The notes below the pieces were generated by a model. The model was not told the origin of the DNA. It searched no databases and saw nothing but the letters and a program-made list of their open reading frames with translations. A stretch of DNA of 52,284 nt from Crenobacter oryzisoli (lineage in GTDB: Bacteria > Pseudomonadota > Gammaproteobacteria > Burkholderiales > Chromobacteriaceae): the NCBI RefSeq assembly GCF_030385785.1, contig NZ_JAUEDK010000032.1:1-52284 (forward strand), given 5' to 3'. The translations under genes and the position numbers were made by a program. Every line of letters begins with the position of its first letter. Position 1 is the stretch's first letter. Positions 1 to 10,441 of this stretch are shown here, piece after piece.

Positions 1-1280
1 CCGAGCGCGCGCAACAGCCCGCGCACCTTGTGGCGGGTCTCCTGCAGTTCCCGTTCCGGATCGGAGTCGGCGACGATGCCGCCGCCGGTGCGGAAGCGCA
101 GCCGGCTGCCCTCCTGCATGAAGGTGCGGATCAGGATATTGCTGTCCATTGTGCCGTCACGGTTGAGGTAGCCAAGCGTGCCGGTGTAGGCGCGCCGCGC
201 GCTGTTCTCCAGCTCGCGGATGATCTGCATGGTGCGCACCTTCGGGCAGCCGGTGATGGTGCCGCCGGGGAACAGCGCGCGGAACACCTGGACGGTGTCG
301 ACGTCGTCTCGCAGGCGCCCTCGCACATTCGACTCGATGTGGTGCACGTAGGCATAGCTCGCCACTGCCATCAGCTCGTTCACCTCCACCGTGCCCGGCT
401 GCGAGATGCGGCCCAGGTCGTTGCGCTCCAGGTCGATCAGCATCACGTGCTCGGCACGCTCCTTGATGCTGCTGATCAGCCGCTGTTTCAGCGCGGCGTC
501 CTCGTCCGGATCGGTCGAGCGCGGATGGGTGCCGGCGATCGGCCGGGTATCGGCCCAGCCGTCGCGCACTCGCACCAGTCGCTCCGGCGAGGAGCTGACG
601 ATCTGCGCGTCGCCCAGGTCTGCCAAGGCCGAGAACGGTGCCGGGTTGGCGCGGCGCAGCGCGGCGAACAGGTCCGGCGCGGCGATGCCGTCGGCCAAGG
701 TCGCACGCCAGCCGCGCGATATATTCACCTGGAACACATCGCCCTCGTAGATGTAGCGCTTGAGCCGCACCACCGCGTCGGTGTACCACTCCGGCGGATC
801 CTCCTCGAGCGCGGCCAGTGCCACCGGCTGCGGCTGGAACGGCGGGACATGCTCGACGCTGCGCGCCAGTTCGACCCGTTCCGCCTCGCTCTCGGCCATC
901 AGCCAGGCCTGCTGCTTCTCGCGGTCGACCAGCACGGCGGCCGGCACCCTGGAGAGGGCGGCGATCGGGAAGCTGTCCGGCAGCGCCGCCGGCACGGTTG
1001 GCTCGAAGGCCGACAGCAGGTCGTAGCCGAGGTAGACGAACCAGCCGCCGGTGAACGGCAAACCGTGCGGATTGGCGACGTCCTCGCGCGGCAGCGCGGC
1101 CAGATCGGCGAGAAACGCCGCTTCGTCACCGGCCTGGTAGACGCGGCGCTCGCGCGGCAGGGCCAGCAGCAGGTCCCAGCCGGTATCGCCGGACGACTGC
1201 AGCAGGTAGGGGAAACGGACGCGGTCGGCGGCATGGAGCGCCAACAGGTCGGGAATCGAGGCGAGAGGCTGACAGTGCAT
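1..1280 (-). CDS. pabB: Aminodeoxychorismate synthase component I (PabB-like), 3' end cut by window edge
   Basis: I translated the reverse strand from an ATG at 1280; it stays open for 426 codons to the window edge. The chorismate-binding domain is clear: GGWFVYLGYD near residue 90, then IYEGDVFQVNISR, a glutamate-rich SSSPERLV segment, IDLERNDLGR, FPGGTITGCPK and RTGGGIVADSDPE. Such enzymes aminate chorismate with glutaminase-derived ammonia. The missing stop should lie only a few codons outside, giving about 430-450 residues, which is PabB size and shorter than TrpE. The motif that usually reads PIKGT in PabB reads PIAGT here, as in anthranilate synthase, so the PabB/TrpE choice rests on length and N-terminal sequence. 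Its start faces away from the creatinase gene across 700 bp. Confidence 0.85.
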   Translation of the reverse strand, partial: MHCQPLASIPDLLALHAADRVRFPYLLQSSGDTGWDLLLALPRERRVYQAGDEAAFLADLAALPREDVANPHGLPFTGGWFVYLGYDLLSAFEPTVPAALPDSFPIAALSRVPAAVLVDREKQQAWLMAESEAERVELARSVEHVPPFQPQPVALAALEEDPPEWYTDAVVRLKRYIYEGDVFQVNISRGWRATLADGIAAPDLFAALRRANPAPFSALADLGDAQIVSSSPERLVRVRDGWADTRPIAGTHPRSTDPDEDAALKQRLISSIKERAEHVMLIDLERNDLGRISQPGTVEVNELMAVASYAYVHHIESNVRGRLRDDVDTVQVFRALFPGGTITGCPKVRTMQIIRELENSARRAYTGTLGYLNRDGTMDSNILIRTFMQEGSRLRFRTGGGIVADSDPERELQETRHKVRGLLRAL

Positions 1281-1981
1281 GATGGAATTGAGCGGAAAAT
1301 TATTCGGCTAAAAGATATAAATCGCGGCGCAGAAATTTTATTTGGATCCGGTGTCGGAGAAAGCCGGTCATGCGATAAGCCATCTTATCCGGAATAAACG
1401 ACTTTAGGTCTAATTCTGATAAGAACCGCAATACAGGAAATTGCCAGATTCCCGGTGGTAAGTCGTGCAAAACGGCATTGCCGGCTTCCAATGTCGGCAC
1501 TCTGTATGTCGGTCTAACAACGACGTCGTTGCATGTGGTCGCGCTGCCTTACTGTCGAACAATAACGGCAGTGAAATTGATGCTACTTATGATGACTTAC
1601 GGTACCGATCATGTCGCAAGACCAACCGTCTCGACAGCGGTCGGCCCGATCCCAGTTTGCCGCCCCCCACTGGAAGCAGTTCAGCCTGTTGATTTAATTG
1701 ATATTTACGGTTTTCCATTCGTGTCGTCGACCTGCTCTGTTCCCGGAAGTCCTGACCGACGCGTGGCCGGACGGACCATCTCGACCGCTGGGATGCCGGG
1801 CATCGGGACGCATCACGTCATCAGATCTGCCCCATTGGCATGGTGCAGCGCAATAAATGTACGCTGTTCGACAATGTCGGATTTGGAAAGTGGTTTGTCG
1901 AATTAAGAAATTTCGTAATTTCCAGTCCACCTAGTATTTACCTCACCAGCCGCGACAACGGCATTACAAAGGAGAGCGTAA
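1281..1981. other. 700-bp intergenic region between pabB and creatinase genes
   Basis: I recognise no gene here. Open frames on both strands give low-complexity proteins unlike any family I know. The sequence is less GC-rich than the flanking genes. It must hold the divergent promoters for the pabB-like gene and the creatinase operon. The one clear structure is the palindrome at 1901-1920. Confidence 0.6.
1901..1920. promoter_or_regulatory. 20-bp near-perfect palindrome upstream of creatinase, candidate operator
   Basis: AATTAAGAAATTTCGTAATT reads the same on both strands except for one mismatched pair. It is centred about 70 bp before the creatinase ATG. Its position suits a repressor or activator site for the creatine/sarcosine operon. 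Which protein binds is unknown; the GlxA-family regulator at 16960-17961 is the local candidate. Confidence 0.4.
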
Positions 1982-3193
1982 ATGGCACTGGAAAGTCTGA
2001 TTCGCATCGAAAACGGCGAGAAGGTAAAACACACCTTTTCGGATGCCGAATATGAGAACCGTCAGCGCAAGCTGCGTGAATTGATGGCCAGTCAGAATAT
2101 CGACGCCGTGTTATTCACCTCTTATCACAACATCAATTACTACTCCGATTTCCTTTACTGCTCATTCGGCCGCAAGTATGGCCTCGTCGTTACGCCGCAG
2201 AAAGTGGTATCGATCTCGGCCAACATCGATGGTGGTCAGCCGTGGCGCCGTACCGTCGGCGACTACAACGTGGTCTACACCGACTGGCAGCGCGACAACT
2301 TCTTCCGCGCCGTGCAGCAGGAAATCGAGAACAAGGGCCGCATCGGCATCGAATACGACCACGTGCCGGTCGAGGTACTGAACAAGCTGCGCGCGGCGCT
2401 GCCGTCGGTTGACTTCGTCGACATCGGCGCAGCGACGATGCGGATGCGCATGATCAAGTCGGATGAGGAGATCGCGCTGATCAAGCATGGCGCACAGGTG
2501 TGTGACGTGGGCGGCGCGGCGCTGGCCGCGGCGGTGCACGAGGGCGTGCCGGAGCACGAAGTGGCGCTGGCGTCGACGCAGGCGATGATCCGCGAGATCG
2601 CCAAGCGCTTCCCGGATTCCGAACTGATGGACACCTGGACCTGGTTCCAGTCCGGCATCAACACCGACGGCGCGCACAACCCGGTCACCACCCGCAAGGT
2701 GCAGAAGGGCGACATCCTCAGCCTGAACTGCTTCTCGATGATCTCGGGCTACTACACCGCGCTCGAACGCACCATGTTCTTCGACCACTGCTCGCCCGAG
2801 CATCTGCGCCTGTGGCAGGTCAACGTCGAGGTGCACGAGGCCGGCCTCGAGCTGATCAAGCCGGGCGCGGTCTGCGGCGACATCGCGAAGGAGCTGAACA
2901 AGATCTACGAGAAGTACGACCTGCTCAAGTACCGCACCTTCGGCTACGGCCACTCGTTCGGCGTGCTGTCGCACTACTACGGTCGTGAGGCGGGCCTGGA
3001 ACTGCGCGAAGACATCGATACCGTGCTCGAGCCGAACATGGTGGTGTCGATGGAGCCGATGATCATGCTGCCGGAAGGTCTGCCGGGCGCCGGCGGCTAC
3101 CGCGAGCACGACATCCTCGTCGTGCACGAGAACGGTGCCGAGAACATCACCGGCTTCAAGTACGGCCCTGAGCACAACATCATCCGCGCCTGA
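1982..3193 (+). CDS. Creatinase (creatine amidinohydrolase)
   Basis: The 403-residue protein has the same length as Pseudomonas putida creatinase and matches it over its whole length as I remember that sequence. It hydrolyses creatine to sarcosine and urea in the cytoplasm. Known active-site residues are in register: Phe62, Arg64, the catalytic His232 in NTDGAHNP, Glu262, Arg335 in HYYGREAG and Glu358 in SMEPM. The fold is the metal-free pita-bread (M24-like) type: an N-terminal domain to about residue 160, then the catalytic domain. The start has AAGGAG about seven bases upstream. It heads a close-packed operon with glyA, sdaA and soxBDAG, so its sarcosine is used at once. Urea would need another locus. 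Confidence 0.96.
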   Translation: MALESLIRIENGEKVKHTFSDAEYENRQRKLRELMASQNIDAVLFTSYHNINYYSDFLYCSFGRKYGLVVTPQKVVSISANIDGGQPWRRTVGDYNVVYTDWQRDNFFRAVQQEIENKGRIGIEYDHVPVEVLNKLRAALPSVDFVDIGAATMRMRMIKSDEEIALIKHGAQVCDVGGAALAAAVHEGVPEHEVALASTQAMIREIAKRFPDSELMDTWTWFQSGINTDGAHNPVTTRKVQKGDILSLNCFSMISGYYTALERTMFFDHCSPEHLRLWQVNVEVHEAGLELIKPGAVCGDIAKELNKIYEKYDLLKYRTFGYGHSFGVLSHYYGREAGLELREDIDTVLEPNMVVSMEPMIMLPEGLPGAGGYREHDILVVHENGAENITGFKYGPEHNIIRA

Positions 3194-3213
3194 TCGCCGT
3201 CAGCGTGATGACG

Positions 3214-3235
3214 CCCGGCGGCGCGAGCCGCCGGG
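3214..3235 (+). promoter_or_regulatory. Intercistronic hairpin with GNRA loop between creatinase and glyA
   Basis: A perfect 9-bp GC-rich stem (CCCGGCGGC / GCCGCCGGG) closes a GCGA tetraloop 20 bases after the creatinase stop. No T-tract follows, so it is not a standard intrinsic terminator. It more likely protects the upstream mRNA 3' end or tunes expression between the two genes. Confidence 0.5.
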
Positions 3236-3266
3236 CCCGATAACCCGAATCCAAGGAGACAGCATC

Positions 3267-4523
3267 ATGTTCACGGCAGACCAGACGATCGCCTCGTTCG
3301 ATCCCGAGCTGTGGGGGGCGATGGGCGACGAGCGCCAGCGGCAGGAAGACCATATCGAGCTGATCGCCTCGGAGAACTACACGAGCCCGCGCGTACTTGA
3401 GGCGCAGGGCAGCGTTCTGACCAACAAGTACGCCGAGGGCTACCCCGGCAAGCGCTACTACGGCGGCTGTGAGCATGTCGATGTGGTCGAGCAGCTGGCG
3501 ATCGACCGCGCCAAGGCGCTGTTCGGCGCCGACTACGCGAACGTACAGCCGCACTCGGGCTCGCAGGCCAACGCGGCGGTCTACATGGCGCTCTTGCAGC
3601 CGGGCGACACGGTGCTTGGCATGAGTCTTGCGCACGGCGGTCACCTCACGCACGGTGCCAAGGTGTCGTTCTCGGGCAAGCTCTACAACGCGGTCCAGTA
3701 CGGCCTGAACGATGAGGGCCTGATCGACTACGACGAGGTCGCCCGCCTCGCGTTCGAACACAAGCCAAAGATGATCATCGCCGGCTTCTCTGCCTACTCG
3801 CGCCAACTCGACTTCGCGCGTTTCCGCGCGATCGCCGACGCGGTCGGGGCTTATCTCTTCGTCGACATGGCGCACGTGGCGGGCCTTGTGGCCGCCGACC
3901 TGTACCCGAACCCGGTGCCGTTCGCCGATGTGGTGACGACAACGACGCACAAGACGCTGCGCGGTCCGCGCGGCGGCCTGATCCTCGCGAAGGCCAACCC
4001 GGACATCGAGAAGAAGCTCAACGCGATGGTGTTCCCGGGCAGCCAGGGCGGACCGCTGATGCATGTGATCGCGGCGAAGGCGGTCGCATTCAAGGAGGCG
4101 CTGCAGCCTAGCTTCAAGGCGTATCAGCAGCAGGTGATCGACAATGCGCGCGCGATGGTCGCGGTATTCCTCGAGCGCGGCTACGACATCGTTTCGGGTG
4201 GCACCGATGACCACCTGTTCCTCGTCAGCCTGATCAAGAAGGGCATCACCGGCAAGGACGCCGATGCGGCACTGGGCCGGGCGCACATCACCGTCAACAA
4301 GAACGCGGTGCCGAACGATCCGCAGTCGCCATTCGTGACCAGCGGCATCCGCATCGGCTCGCCGGCGATCACCAGCCGCGGCTTTACCGAGCGCGAAGCG
4401 GCGCTGACTGCGACGCTGATCTGCGACGTGCTCGACGACCTCGGCAACGAGACGACGATCGTCGCGGTGCGCGACAAGGTCGCCGCGCTGTGTCGCGATT
4501 TCCCGGTCTACCAGGGACTATGA
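3267..4523 (+). CDS. glyA: Serine hydroxymethyltransferase
   Basis: A 418-residue PLP enzyme that interconverts glycine plus 5,10-methylene-THF with serine plus THF. The PLP lysine is Lys229 in [14 protein letters not shown], and the N-terminal ELIASENY and [13 protein letters not shown] segments are canonical. I chose the ATG at 3267 because AAGGAG precedes it and SHMT proteins begin here; an earlier in-frame ATG at 3135 lies inside the creatinase gene. In this operon it uses both products of sarcosine oxidase (glycine and methylene-THF) to make serine. It is probably a pathway-dedicated copy, as glyA1 is beside sox genes in Pseudomonas. The gap to sdaA is four bases. Confidence 0.96.
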   Translation: MFTADQTIASFDPELWGAMGDERQRQEDHIELIASENYTSPRVLEAQGSVLTNKYAEGYPGKRYYGGCEHVDVVEQLAIDRAKALFGADYANVQPHSGSQANAAVYMALLQPGDTVLGMSLAHGGHLTHGAKVSFSGKLYNAVQYGLNDEGLIDYDEVARLAFEHKPKMIIAGFSAYSRQLDFARFRAIADAVGAYLFVDMAHVAGLVAADLYPNPVPFADVVTTTTHKTLRGPRGGLILAKANPDIEKKLNAMVFPGSQGGPLMHVIAAKAVAFKEALQPSFKAYQQQVIDNARAMVAVFLERGYDIVSGGTDDHLFLVSLIKKGITGKDADAALGRAHITVNKNAVPNDPQSPFVTSGIRIGSPAITSRGFTEREAALTATLICDVLDDLGNETTIVAVRDKVAALCRDFPVYQGL

Positions 4524-4527
4524 TGCC

Positions 4528-5904
4528 ATGAACGTCAGCACTTTCGACCTCTTCAAGATCGGTATCGGGCCGTCGAGTTCGCACACGGTCGGCCCGATGA
4601 TCGCCGCGCAGCGCTTCGCCCGGCACCTGGCCGACACGGGGCGGCTCGCTCAGGTCCAGTTGGTGCAGGTGCGCCTCTACGGCTCGCTCGCCGCGACCGG
4701 CCGCGGCCACGGCACCGACAAGGCGGTGCTGCTCGGCCTCGAGGACCATCTGCCCGATGTCATCGACCCGGATTATGCCGAGACGCGGCTGGCCGAGATC
4801 CGCGCGTCGCGCACGCTCATGCTGCTCGGCGAACGTCCCCTCCCCTTCGTCGAGAAACAGCACCTGCAGTTCGCCGCGCGCGAAACGCTGCCTCGCCACA
4901 CCAACGGCATGCGTTTCGTCGCCAGCGACGAGACCGGGCAGGCGGTGCTCGACGAGACCTACTACTCGGTCGGCGGCGGCTTCGTCGTCGACGCCGACGG
5001 TGCACGCATCAACGGCCTGCTGCCGGCGCGCGATGTACCGCATCCGTTCAAGTCTGGGCTCGATCTGCTGCGCTTCGCCGGCGAGAGCGGTCTGTCGATC
5101 GCAGAACTGATGTTCGAGAACGAGCAGGCGTGGCGCACGCCGGATGAGATCCGCAGTCAGCTGTTGGCGATCGCCAACGTGATGGCCGCCGCGGTGAAGC
5201 ACGGCTGCCAGGCCGAAGGCCTGCTGCCGGGGCCGTTGAAGGTGAAGCGTCGCGCGCCGGAGCTCTACCAGACACTCAAGTCGCAGTCGGAGGCCGCCTT
5301 GCGCGACCCCTTGTCGATGATCGACTGGGTCAACCTGTACGCGATGGCGGTGAACGAGGAGAACGCCGCCGGCGGACGCATCGTCACCGCGCCGACCAAT
5401 GGCGCGGCCGGCATCATCCCCGCGGTGCTGCACTACTACACCAAGTTCGTGCCCGGCGCGAACGAGCAGGGAGTGATCGACTTTCTGCTGACCGCGGCGG
5501 CGATCGGGGTGCTCTACAAGGAGAACGCGTCGATCTCCGGCGCCGAGGTTGGCTGCCAGGGTGAGGTCGGCGTCGCGTGCTCGATGGCCGCCGGCGCGCT
5601 CGCCGCAGTGCTCGGCGGCAGTCCCGAGCAGGTGGAGAACGCCGCCGAGATCGGCATGGAACACAACCTCGGCATGACCTGCGACCCGGTCGGTGGCCAA
5701 GTGCAGATCCCGTGCATCGAGCGCAATGCGATGGGCGCGATCAAGGCGGTCAACGCGGCGCGGATGGCGCTCAAGGGCAACGGCAAGCACTACGTGTCGC
5801 TCGACAAGGTGATCAAGACGATGCGCGAAACTGGGGCCGACATGAAGGCCAAGTACAAGGAAACCTCCCGCGGGGGGTTGGCCGTCAACGTCATCGAATG
5901 TTGA
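4528..5904 (+). CDS. sdaA: L-serine ammonia-lyase (iron-sulfur type)
   Basis: A 458-residue single-chain serine dehydratase that deaminates L-serine to pyruvate. It opens with the canonical [18 protein letters not shown] beta-domain motif. The cysteines that hold the 4Fe-4S cluster are visible in [21 protein letters not shown] and VQIPCIERN. The size matches E. coli SdaA/SdaB. It starts four bases after glyA, so the two are almost certainly translationally coupled and form the exit from serine to central metabolism. An sdaA between glyA and soxB makes the operon a full creatine-to-pyruvate route. Confidence 0.95.
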   Translation: MNVSTFDLFKIGIGPSSSHTVGPMIAAQRFARHLADTGRLAQVQLVQVRLYGSLAATGRGHGTDKAVLLGLEDHLPDVIDPDYAETRLAEIRASRTLMLLGERPLPFVEKQHLQFAARETLPRHTNGMRFVASDETGQAVLDETYYSVGGGFVVDADGARINGLLPARDVPHPFKSGLDLLRFAGESGLSIAELMFENEQAWRTPDEIRSQLLAIANVMAAAVKHGCQAEGLLPGPLKVKRRAPELYQTLKSQSEAALRDPLSMIDWVNLYAMAVNEENAAGGRIVTAPTNGAAGIIPAVLHYYTKFVPGANEQGVIDFLLTAAAIGVLYKENASISGAEVGCQGEVGVACSMAAGALAAVLGGSPEQVENAAEIGMEHNLGMTCDPVGGQVQIPCIERNAMGAIKAVNAARMALKGNGKHYVSLDKVIKTMRETGADMKAKYKETSRGGLAVNVIEC

Positions 5905-5913
5905 GGTGGAATC

Positions 5914-7158
5914 ATGAAACGCTATTCGATTTTTAGCTTGGTGCGTAACGGGCTCTCCTATCACGAGAACTGGCAGCAGGCCTGGCGCAGCCCTGAACCG
6001 AAGCGCGAGTACGACGTGGTGATCGTCGGCGGCGGCGGCCACGGTCTTGCGACCGCGTACTACCTCGCGAAGGAGCACGGCATTACCAACGTCGCGGTGC
6101 TCGAGAAGGGCTATCTGGGCGGCGGCAACACCGCGCGCAATACCACCATCGTGCGCTCGAACTATCTGTGGGACGAGGCGGCCCAGCTGTACGAGCATGC
6201 GCTGAAGCTGTGGGAGGGCCTGTCGCAGGACCTCAACTACAACGTGATGTTCAGCCAGCGCGGCGTGATGAACCTCGGCCACACGCTGCAGGACATGCGC
6301 GACATCGAGCGCCGCGTCGGCGCCAACCGCCTGAACGGTGTCGACGCCGAGGTGCTGACGCCAGCACAGATCAAGGAGATCGTGCCGTGCATCAACCTCA
6401 ACAGCCGCTACCCGGTGCTTGGCGCGTCGTTCCAGCGCCGCGCCGGCGTGGCGCGCCACGACGCGGTCGCCTGGGGCTTCGCCCGCGGCGCCGACAGCCG
6501 CGGCGTGGACATCATCCAGAACTGTGAGGTAACCGCGATTCGCCGCGACAACGGCGCGGTGACCGGGGTCGAGACCACGCGCGGCTTCATCAAGGCGAAG
6601 AAGGTGGCGGTGGTTGCCGCCGGCAATTCGAGCGTGCTGGCCGAGATGGCCGGCATCCGCCTGCCGCTGGAGAGTCACCCACTGCAGGCCCTGGTGTCCG
6701 AGCCGATCAAGCCCATCATCAACACGGTCATCATGTCGAACGCGGTGCACGCATACATCAGCCAGTCCGACAAGGGCGACCTGGTGATCGGCGCCGGCAT
6801 CGACCAGTACACCGGTTATGGCCAGCGCGGCAGCTTCCACACCATTGAGGGCACGCTGCAGGCCATCGTCGAGATGTTCCCGGTGTTCAGCCGCGTGCGG
6901 ATGAACCGCCAGTGGGGCGGCATCGTCGACGTGTCGCCGGACGCCTGCCCGATCATCAGCAAGACGCCGGTGAAGGGCCTCTATTTCAACTGCGGCTGGG
7001 GCACCGGCGGCTTCAAGGCCACGCCGGGCTCGGGCCACGTGTTTGCCCACACCATCGCCCACGACAACCCGCATCCGCTGAACGCGGCGTTCGCGCTCGA
7101 CCGCTTCTACTCCGGTCATCTGATTGACGAGCACGGCGCCGCCGCGGTCGCCCACTAG
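5914..7158 (+). CDS. soxB: Sarcosine oxidase beta subunit
   Basis: A 414-residue FAD/FMN flavoprotein (DAO fold) with the dinucleotide-binding motif [18 protein letters not shown] near residue 35. It carries the sarcosine-oxidising site of the alpha-beta-gamma-delta enzyme. His182 in RHDAVAWG aligns, as far as I recall, with the histidine that holds FMN covalently in characterised heterotetrameric enzymes. The C-terminal [29 protein letters not shown] pattern is typical, so I am confident of the family. A GAGGTGG Shine-Dalgarno sequence precedes the ATG. soxD follows after nine bases. Confidence 0.96.
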   Translation: MKRYSIFSLVRNGLSYHENWQQAWRSPEPKREYDVVIVGGGGHGLATAYYLAKEHGITNVAVLEKGYLGGGNTARNTTIVRSNYLWDEAAQLYEHALKLWEGLSQDLNYNVMFSQRGVMNLGHTLQDMRDIERRVGANRLNGVDAEVLTPAQIKEIVPCINLNSRYPVLGASFQRRAGVARHDAVAWGFARGADSRGVDIIQNCEVTAIRRDNGAVTGVETTRGFIKAKKVAVVAAGNSSVLAEMAGIRLPLESHPLQALVSEPIKPIINTVIMSNAVHAYISQSDKGDLVIGAGIDQYTGYGQRGSFHTIEGTLQAIVEMFPVFSRVRMNRQWGGIVDVSPDACPIISKTPVKGLYFNCGWGTGGFKATPGSGHVFAHTIAHDNPHPLNAAFALDRFYSGHLIDEHGAAAVAH

Positions 7159-7167
7159 GAGAACGAG

Positions 7168-7458
7168 ATGCTACAGATCACTTGTCCGTGGTGCGGCCTA
7201 CGCGCCGAGAGCGAGTTCAGCTACGGCGGCGAGGCCGACATTGCCCGCCCGTCGGACAGCGAGGCGCTGTCCGACGAGGCGTGGGGCGACTACCTGTTCA
7301 TGCGCAAGAACACCAAAGGCGTGCACAAGGAACAGTGGTTGCACGCGTCCGGCTGCCGCCGCTGGTTCAACGCCGAGCGCGACACCGTCACCTACCAATT
7401 CATCCGTACCTACCCTGTCGGGGCCAGCGGCTCGGGAGACACTCATGGCGCAGACTAA
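7168..7458 (+). CDS. soxD: Sarcosine oxidase delta subunit
   Basis: A 96-residue zinc-binding subunit of heterotetrameric sarcosine oxidase. The four expected ligands are present: Cys6 and Cys9 in CPWCG, and His59 and Cys63 in HASGCRRWF. AGGAGAACGAG precedes the start. Its last 14 bases overlap the start of soxA, which suggests translational coupling. The subunit has no catalytic site and is thought to be structural. Confidence 0.95.
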   Translation: MLQITCPWCGLRAESEFSYGGEADIARPSDSEALSDEAWGDYLFMRKNTKGVHKEQWLHASGCRRWFNAERDTVTYQFIRTYPVGASGSGDTHGAD

Positions 7459-10441
7459 CCGCATTGCCAAGGGCGGCCGCATCAACCGTGGTGCACCGCT
7501 GACCTTCCAGTTCAACGGCAAGAACTACCAGGGCTACGAAGGTGACACGCTCGCGTCGGCCTTGCTGGCGAACGACGTTCATTTCGTCGCGCGCAGCTGG
7601 AAGTACCACCGCCCGCGCGGCATCATCACCGCCGGCGTCGAGGAACCGAACGCGTTGGTGCAGCTCGAATCCGGCGAATACGAGGTGCCTAACGCGCGCT
7701 CGACCGAGATCGAACTCTATGCCGGGCTCAAGGCGAAGAGCGTCAACGCGGAGCCGAGCATCGAGAACGACCGCCTGGCGGTCAACCAGAAGATCTCCCG
7801 CTTCATCCCGGCCGGCTTCTACTACAAGACCTTCATGTGGCCGCAGAAGATGTGGCCGAAGTACGAGGAGTTCATCCGCGACGCCGCCGGCCTCGGCGTG
7901 GCGCCGACCGAGCTCGACGCCGATCGCTACGACAAGGCCTTCGCACACTGCGACGTGCTCGTCGTCGGCGGCGGCCCGGCCGGCCTCGCCGCGGCATGGG
8001 TCGCCGGCCGCGCCGGCGCCCGCGTCATCCTCGCCGACAACCAGCCGGAGCTCGGTGGCAGCCTGCTGACGTCCACCGAGGCCATCGATAGCAAGCCGGC
8101 GCTCGAGTGGGTCGCGAAGCTGGAGGCGGAGCTCGCCACGATGCCCGAGGTGCGCATCCTGCGCCGCAGCACCGTGTTCGGCTACCAGGACCACAACCTG
8201 TTGACGATCTGCGAGCGTAAGACCGACCACCTGCCGCCGCGGCAGCGTTCCGGCATCCGCGAGCGTGTCTGGAAGGTGCGTGCCCGCAAGGTGATCCTCG
8301 CCACCGGGGCGCACGAGCGGCCGCTCGTGTTTGCCAACAACGACTTGCCGGGCGTGATGACCGCATCGGCGGTGACGACCTATGTGCGCCGCTATGGCGT
8401 GCGGCCGGGCAAGAAGGTGGTGCTGTTCACCAATAACGACGCCGCCTACCAGACCGCGGTCGACCTCTCCGAGGCCGGTGCCAGGGTCGTCGTGGTCGAC
8501 CCGCGTCCATCCGGCCGCGGCACCTTGCCCGAGCTGGCGCGCCGGCTCGGCATCGAGGTGCGCAACCAGACCGTCGTCGTGCGCTGCGGCGGCAAGCTGC
8601 GGGTCGACAAGGTCGAACTCGCGCGCTATCAGAACGGTAAGCTGGCCGGCTCGGCGGGTACGCTCGACTGCGACCTCGTGGCGATGTCCGGCGGCTACAA
8701 CCCGGTGGTGCACCTGTTCGCGCAGTCCGGCGGCAAGGCGCGCTGGGACGACGAGAAGGTCTGCTTCGTGCCCGGCAAGTCGGTGCAGGCCGAGGCCAGT
8801 GTCGGCGCCTGCAACGGCACCTTCGCGCTCGACGCGACGCTGGCTGAGGCGGTCGGGGTAGCGAACGCGACGCTGGAGCAACTGGGCTTCACCCGAGGCG
8901 CCGCGCCGGTATGGAAGACCGCCCACGTCGACGAGAGCGCGATCCTGCCGTTGTGGCTGGTCGGCGAGCGCGACCAGGTCGGCCGCGGTGACAAGCAGTT
9001 CGTCGACTTCCAGAACGACGTGTCGGCCGCCGACATTTATCTTGCGGCGCGTGAGGGTTACCACTCGGTCGAGCATGTGAAGCGCTACACCGCAATGGGC
9101 TTCGGCACCGACCAGGGCAAGCTCGGCAACATCAACGGCATGGGGATTCTCGCCGAGGCGCTGAATCAGAGCATCCCGAAGACCGGTACCACCACGTTCC
9201 GGCCGAACTTCACGCCGGTCACCTTCGGCGCCATCGCCGGGCGCGAATTGGGCGACTTTCTCGACCCGATCCGCAAGACCTGCATCCACGAATGGCACCG
9301 CGAACAGGGTGCACTGTTCGAGGACGTCGGCCAGTGGAAGCGGCCGTGGTACTACCCGAAGCCCGGCGAGTATCTGCATGCGGCGGTGGCGCGCGAGTGC
9401 CTCGCGGTGCGCAACAGCGTCGGCATGCTCGACGCGTCGACGCTCGGCAAGATCGACATCCAGGGACCGGACGCCGCCATCCTGCTCAACTGGCTGTACA
9501 CCAACCCGTGGAGCAAGCTCGAGGTCGGCAAGTGCCGCTACGGCCTGATGCTCGACGAGAACGGCATGGTGTTCGACGACGGCGTGACCACCCGGTTGGC
9601 CGACCAGCACTACCTGATGACGACCACGTCGGGCGGCGCCGCGCGCGTCATGAACTGGATGGAGCGCTGGCTGCAGACTGAGTGGCCGCACCTGAAGGTG
9701 CATCTGACCTCGGTCACCGACCACTGGGCGACCTTTGCCGTCGCCGGCCCGAACAGCCGCCGCGTGCTGCAGAAGGTCTGCGCCGATATCGACTTCGCTG
9801 CGGAAGCGTTCCCGTTCATGACCTTCCGCGCGGGCACCGTCGCCGGCGTCGCCGCCCGCGTGATGCGCATCAGCTTCTCGGGCGAGCTCGCCTACGAGGT
9901 GAACGTGCCGGCCAACTTCGGCCGCAAGGTGTGGGAAGCGCTGATGGCTGCCGGCGCCGAGTTCGACATCACCCCGTACGGCACCGAGACCATGCACGTG
10001 CTGCGTGCCGAGAAGGGCTACATCATCGTCGGCCAGGACACCGACGGCTCGGTCAGCCCGATCGACCTGGGCATGGAGGGCATGGTGTCCAAGACCAAGG
10101 ACTTCCTCGGCAAGCGCTCGCTGTTCCGCTCCGACACGCGGCGCAACGACCGCAAGCAGCTGGTCGGTCTCAAGCCGGTCGACCCGACGGTCGTGCTGCC
10201 CGAGGGCGGCCAGATCGTCGCCGCGCCAACCAGTGGCGGTATCACGCCAATGCTCGGCCACGTCACGTCGAGCTATTACAGCCCGATCCTGGCGCGCTCG
10301 ATCGCGATGGCGGTGATGAAGGGAGGGCAGTCGCGCCTCGGTGAGCGCGCCTATGTCGCGCTGCGCGACGGGCAGTGCGTGCCAGTCGAGGTCTGCAGCC
10401 CGGTGTTCTACGACGTGGAAGGGAAACGCCAGCATGTCTAA
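7445..10441 (+). CDS. soxA: Sarcosine oxidase alpha subunit
   Basis: A 998-residue subunit. An N-terminal ferredoxin-like 2Fe-2S-fold domain without cluster cysteines comes first, then an NAD-binding domain with VVGGGPAGLAAAW near residue 175, and a C-terminal GcvT-like folate domain (about residues 600-998; GTETMHVLRAEKGY and DLGMEGMVSK). THF accepts the one-carbon unit and leaves as 5,10-methylene-THF. I took the ATG at 7445 because SoxA proteins begin MAQTNRI-like; the frame stays open upstream only because it runs through soxD. It overlaps soxD by 14 bases and soxG by eight. Confidence 0.96.
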   Translation: MAQTNRIAKGGRINRGAPLTFQFNGKNYQGYEGDTLASALLANDVHFVARSWKYHRPRGIITAGVEEPNALVQLESGEYEVPNARSTEIELYAGLKAKSVNAEPSIENDRLAVNQKISRFIPAGFYYKTFMWPQKMWPKYEEFIRDAAGLGVAPTELDADRYDKAFAHCDVLVVGGGPAGLAAAWVAGRAGARVILADNQPELGGSLLTSTEAIDSKPALEWVAKLEAELATMPEVRILRRSTVFGYQDHNLLTICERKTDHLPPRQRSGIRERVWKVRARKVILATGAHERPLVFANNDLPGVMTASAVTTYVRRYGVRPGKKVVLFTNNDAAYQTAVDLSEAGARVVVVDPRPSGRGTLPELARRLGIEVRNQTVVVRCGGKLRVDKVELARYQNGKLAGSAGTLDCDLVAMSGGYNPVVHLFAQSGGKARWDDEKVCFVPGKSVQAEASVGACNGTFALDATLAEAVGVANATLEQLGFTRGAAPVWKTAHVDESAILPLWLVGERDQVGRGDKQFVDFQNDVSAADIYLAAREGYHSVEHVKRYTAMGFGTDQGKLGNINGMGILAEALNQSIPKTGTTTFRPNFTPVTFGAIAGRELGDFLDPIRKTCIHEWHREQGALFEDVGQWKRPWYYPKPGEYLHAAVARECLAVRNSVGMLDASTLGKIDIQGPDAAILLNWLYTNPWSKLEVGKCRYGLMLDENGMVFDDGVTTRLADQHYLMTTTSGGAARVMNWMERWLQTEWPHLKVHLTSVTDHWATFAVAGPNSRRVLQKVCADIDFAAEAFPFMTFRAGTVAGVAARVMRISFSGELAYEVNVPANFGRKVWEALMAAGAEFDITPYGTETMHVLRAEKGYIIVGQDTDGSVSPIDLGMEGMVSKTKDFLGKRSLFRSDTRRNDRKQLVGLKPVDPTVVLPEGGQIVAAPTSGGITPMLGHVTSSYYSPILARSIAMAVMKGGQSRLGERAYVALRDGQCVPVEVCSPVFYDVEGKRQHV

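Noticed and set aside
30-1397. Long forward open frame of 455 codons
   Set aside because: It is the antisense shadow of the pabB-like gene; the product is Arg/His/Gln-rich and resembles no family, while the reverse strand has clear chorismate-enzyme motifs.
1478-1906. 142-codon forward frame upstream of creatinase
   Set aside because: No ribosome-binding site, atypical composition and no family likeness; treated as non-coding.
4384-7155. 923-codon reverse frame across sdaA and soxB
   Set aside because: High-GC antisense frame; the forward genes have catalytic motifs and operon spacing.
7400-10435. 1011-codon reverse frame across soxA
   Set aside because: Antisense shadow of soxA, rich in His, Arg and Val with no domain.
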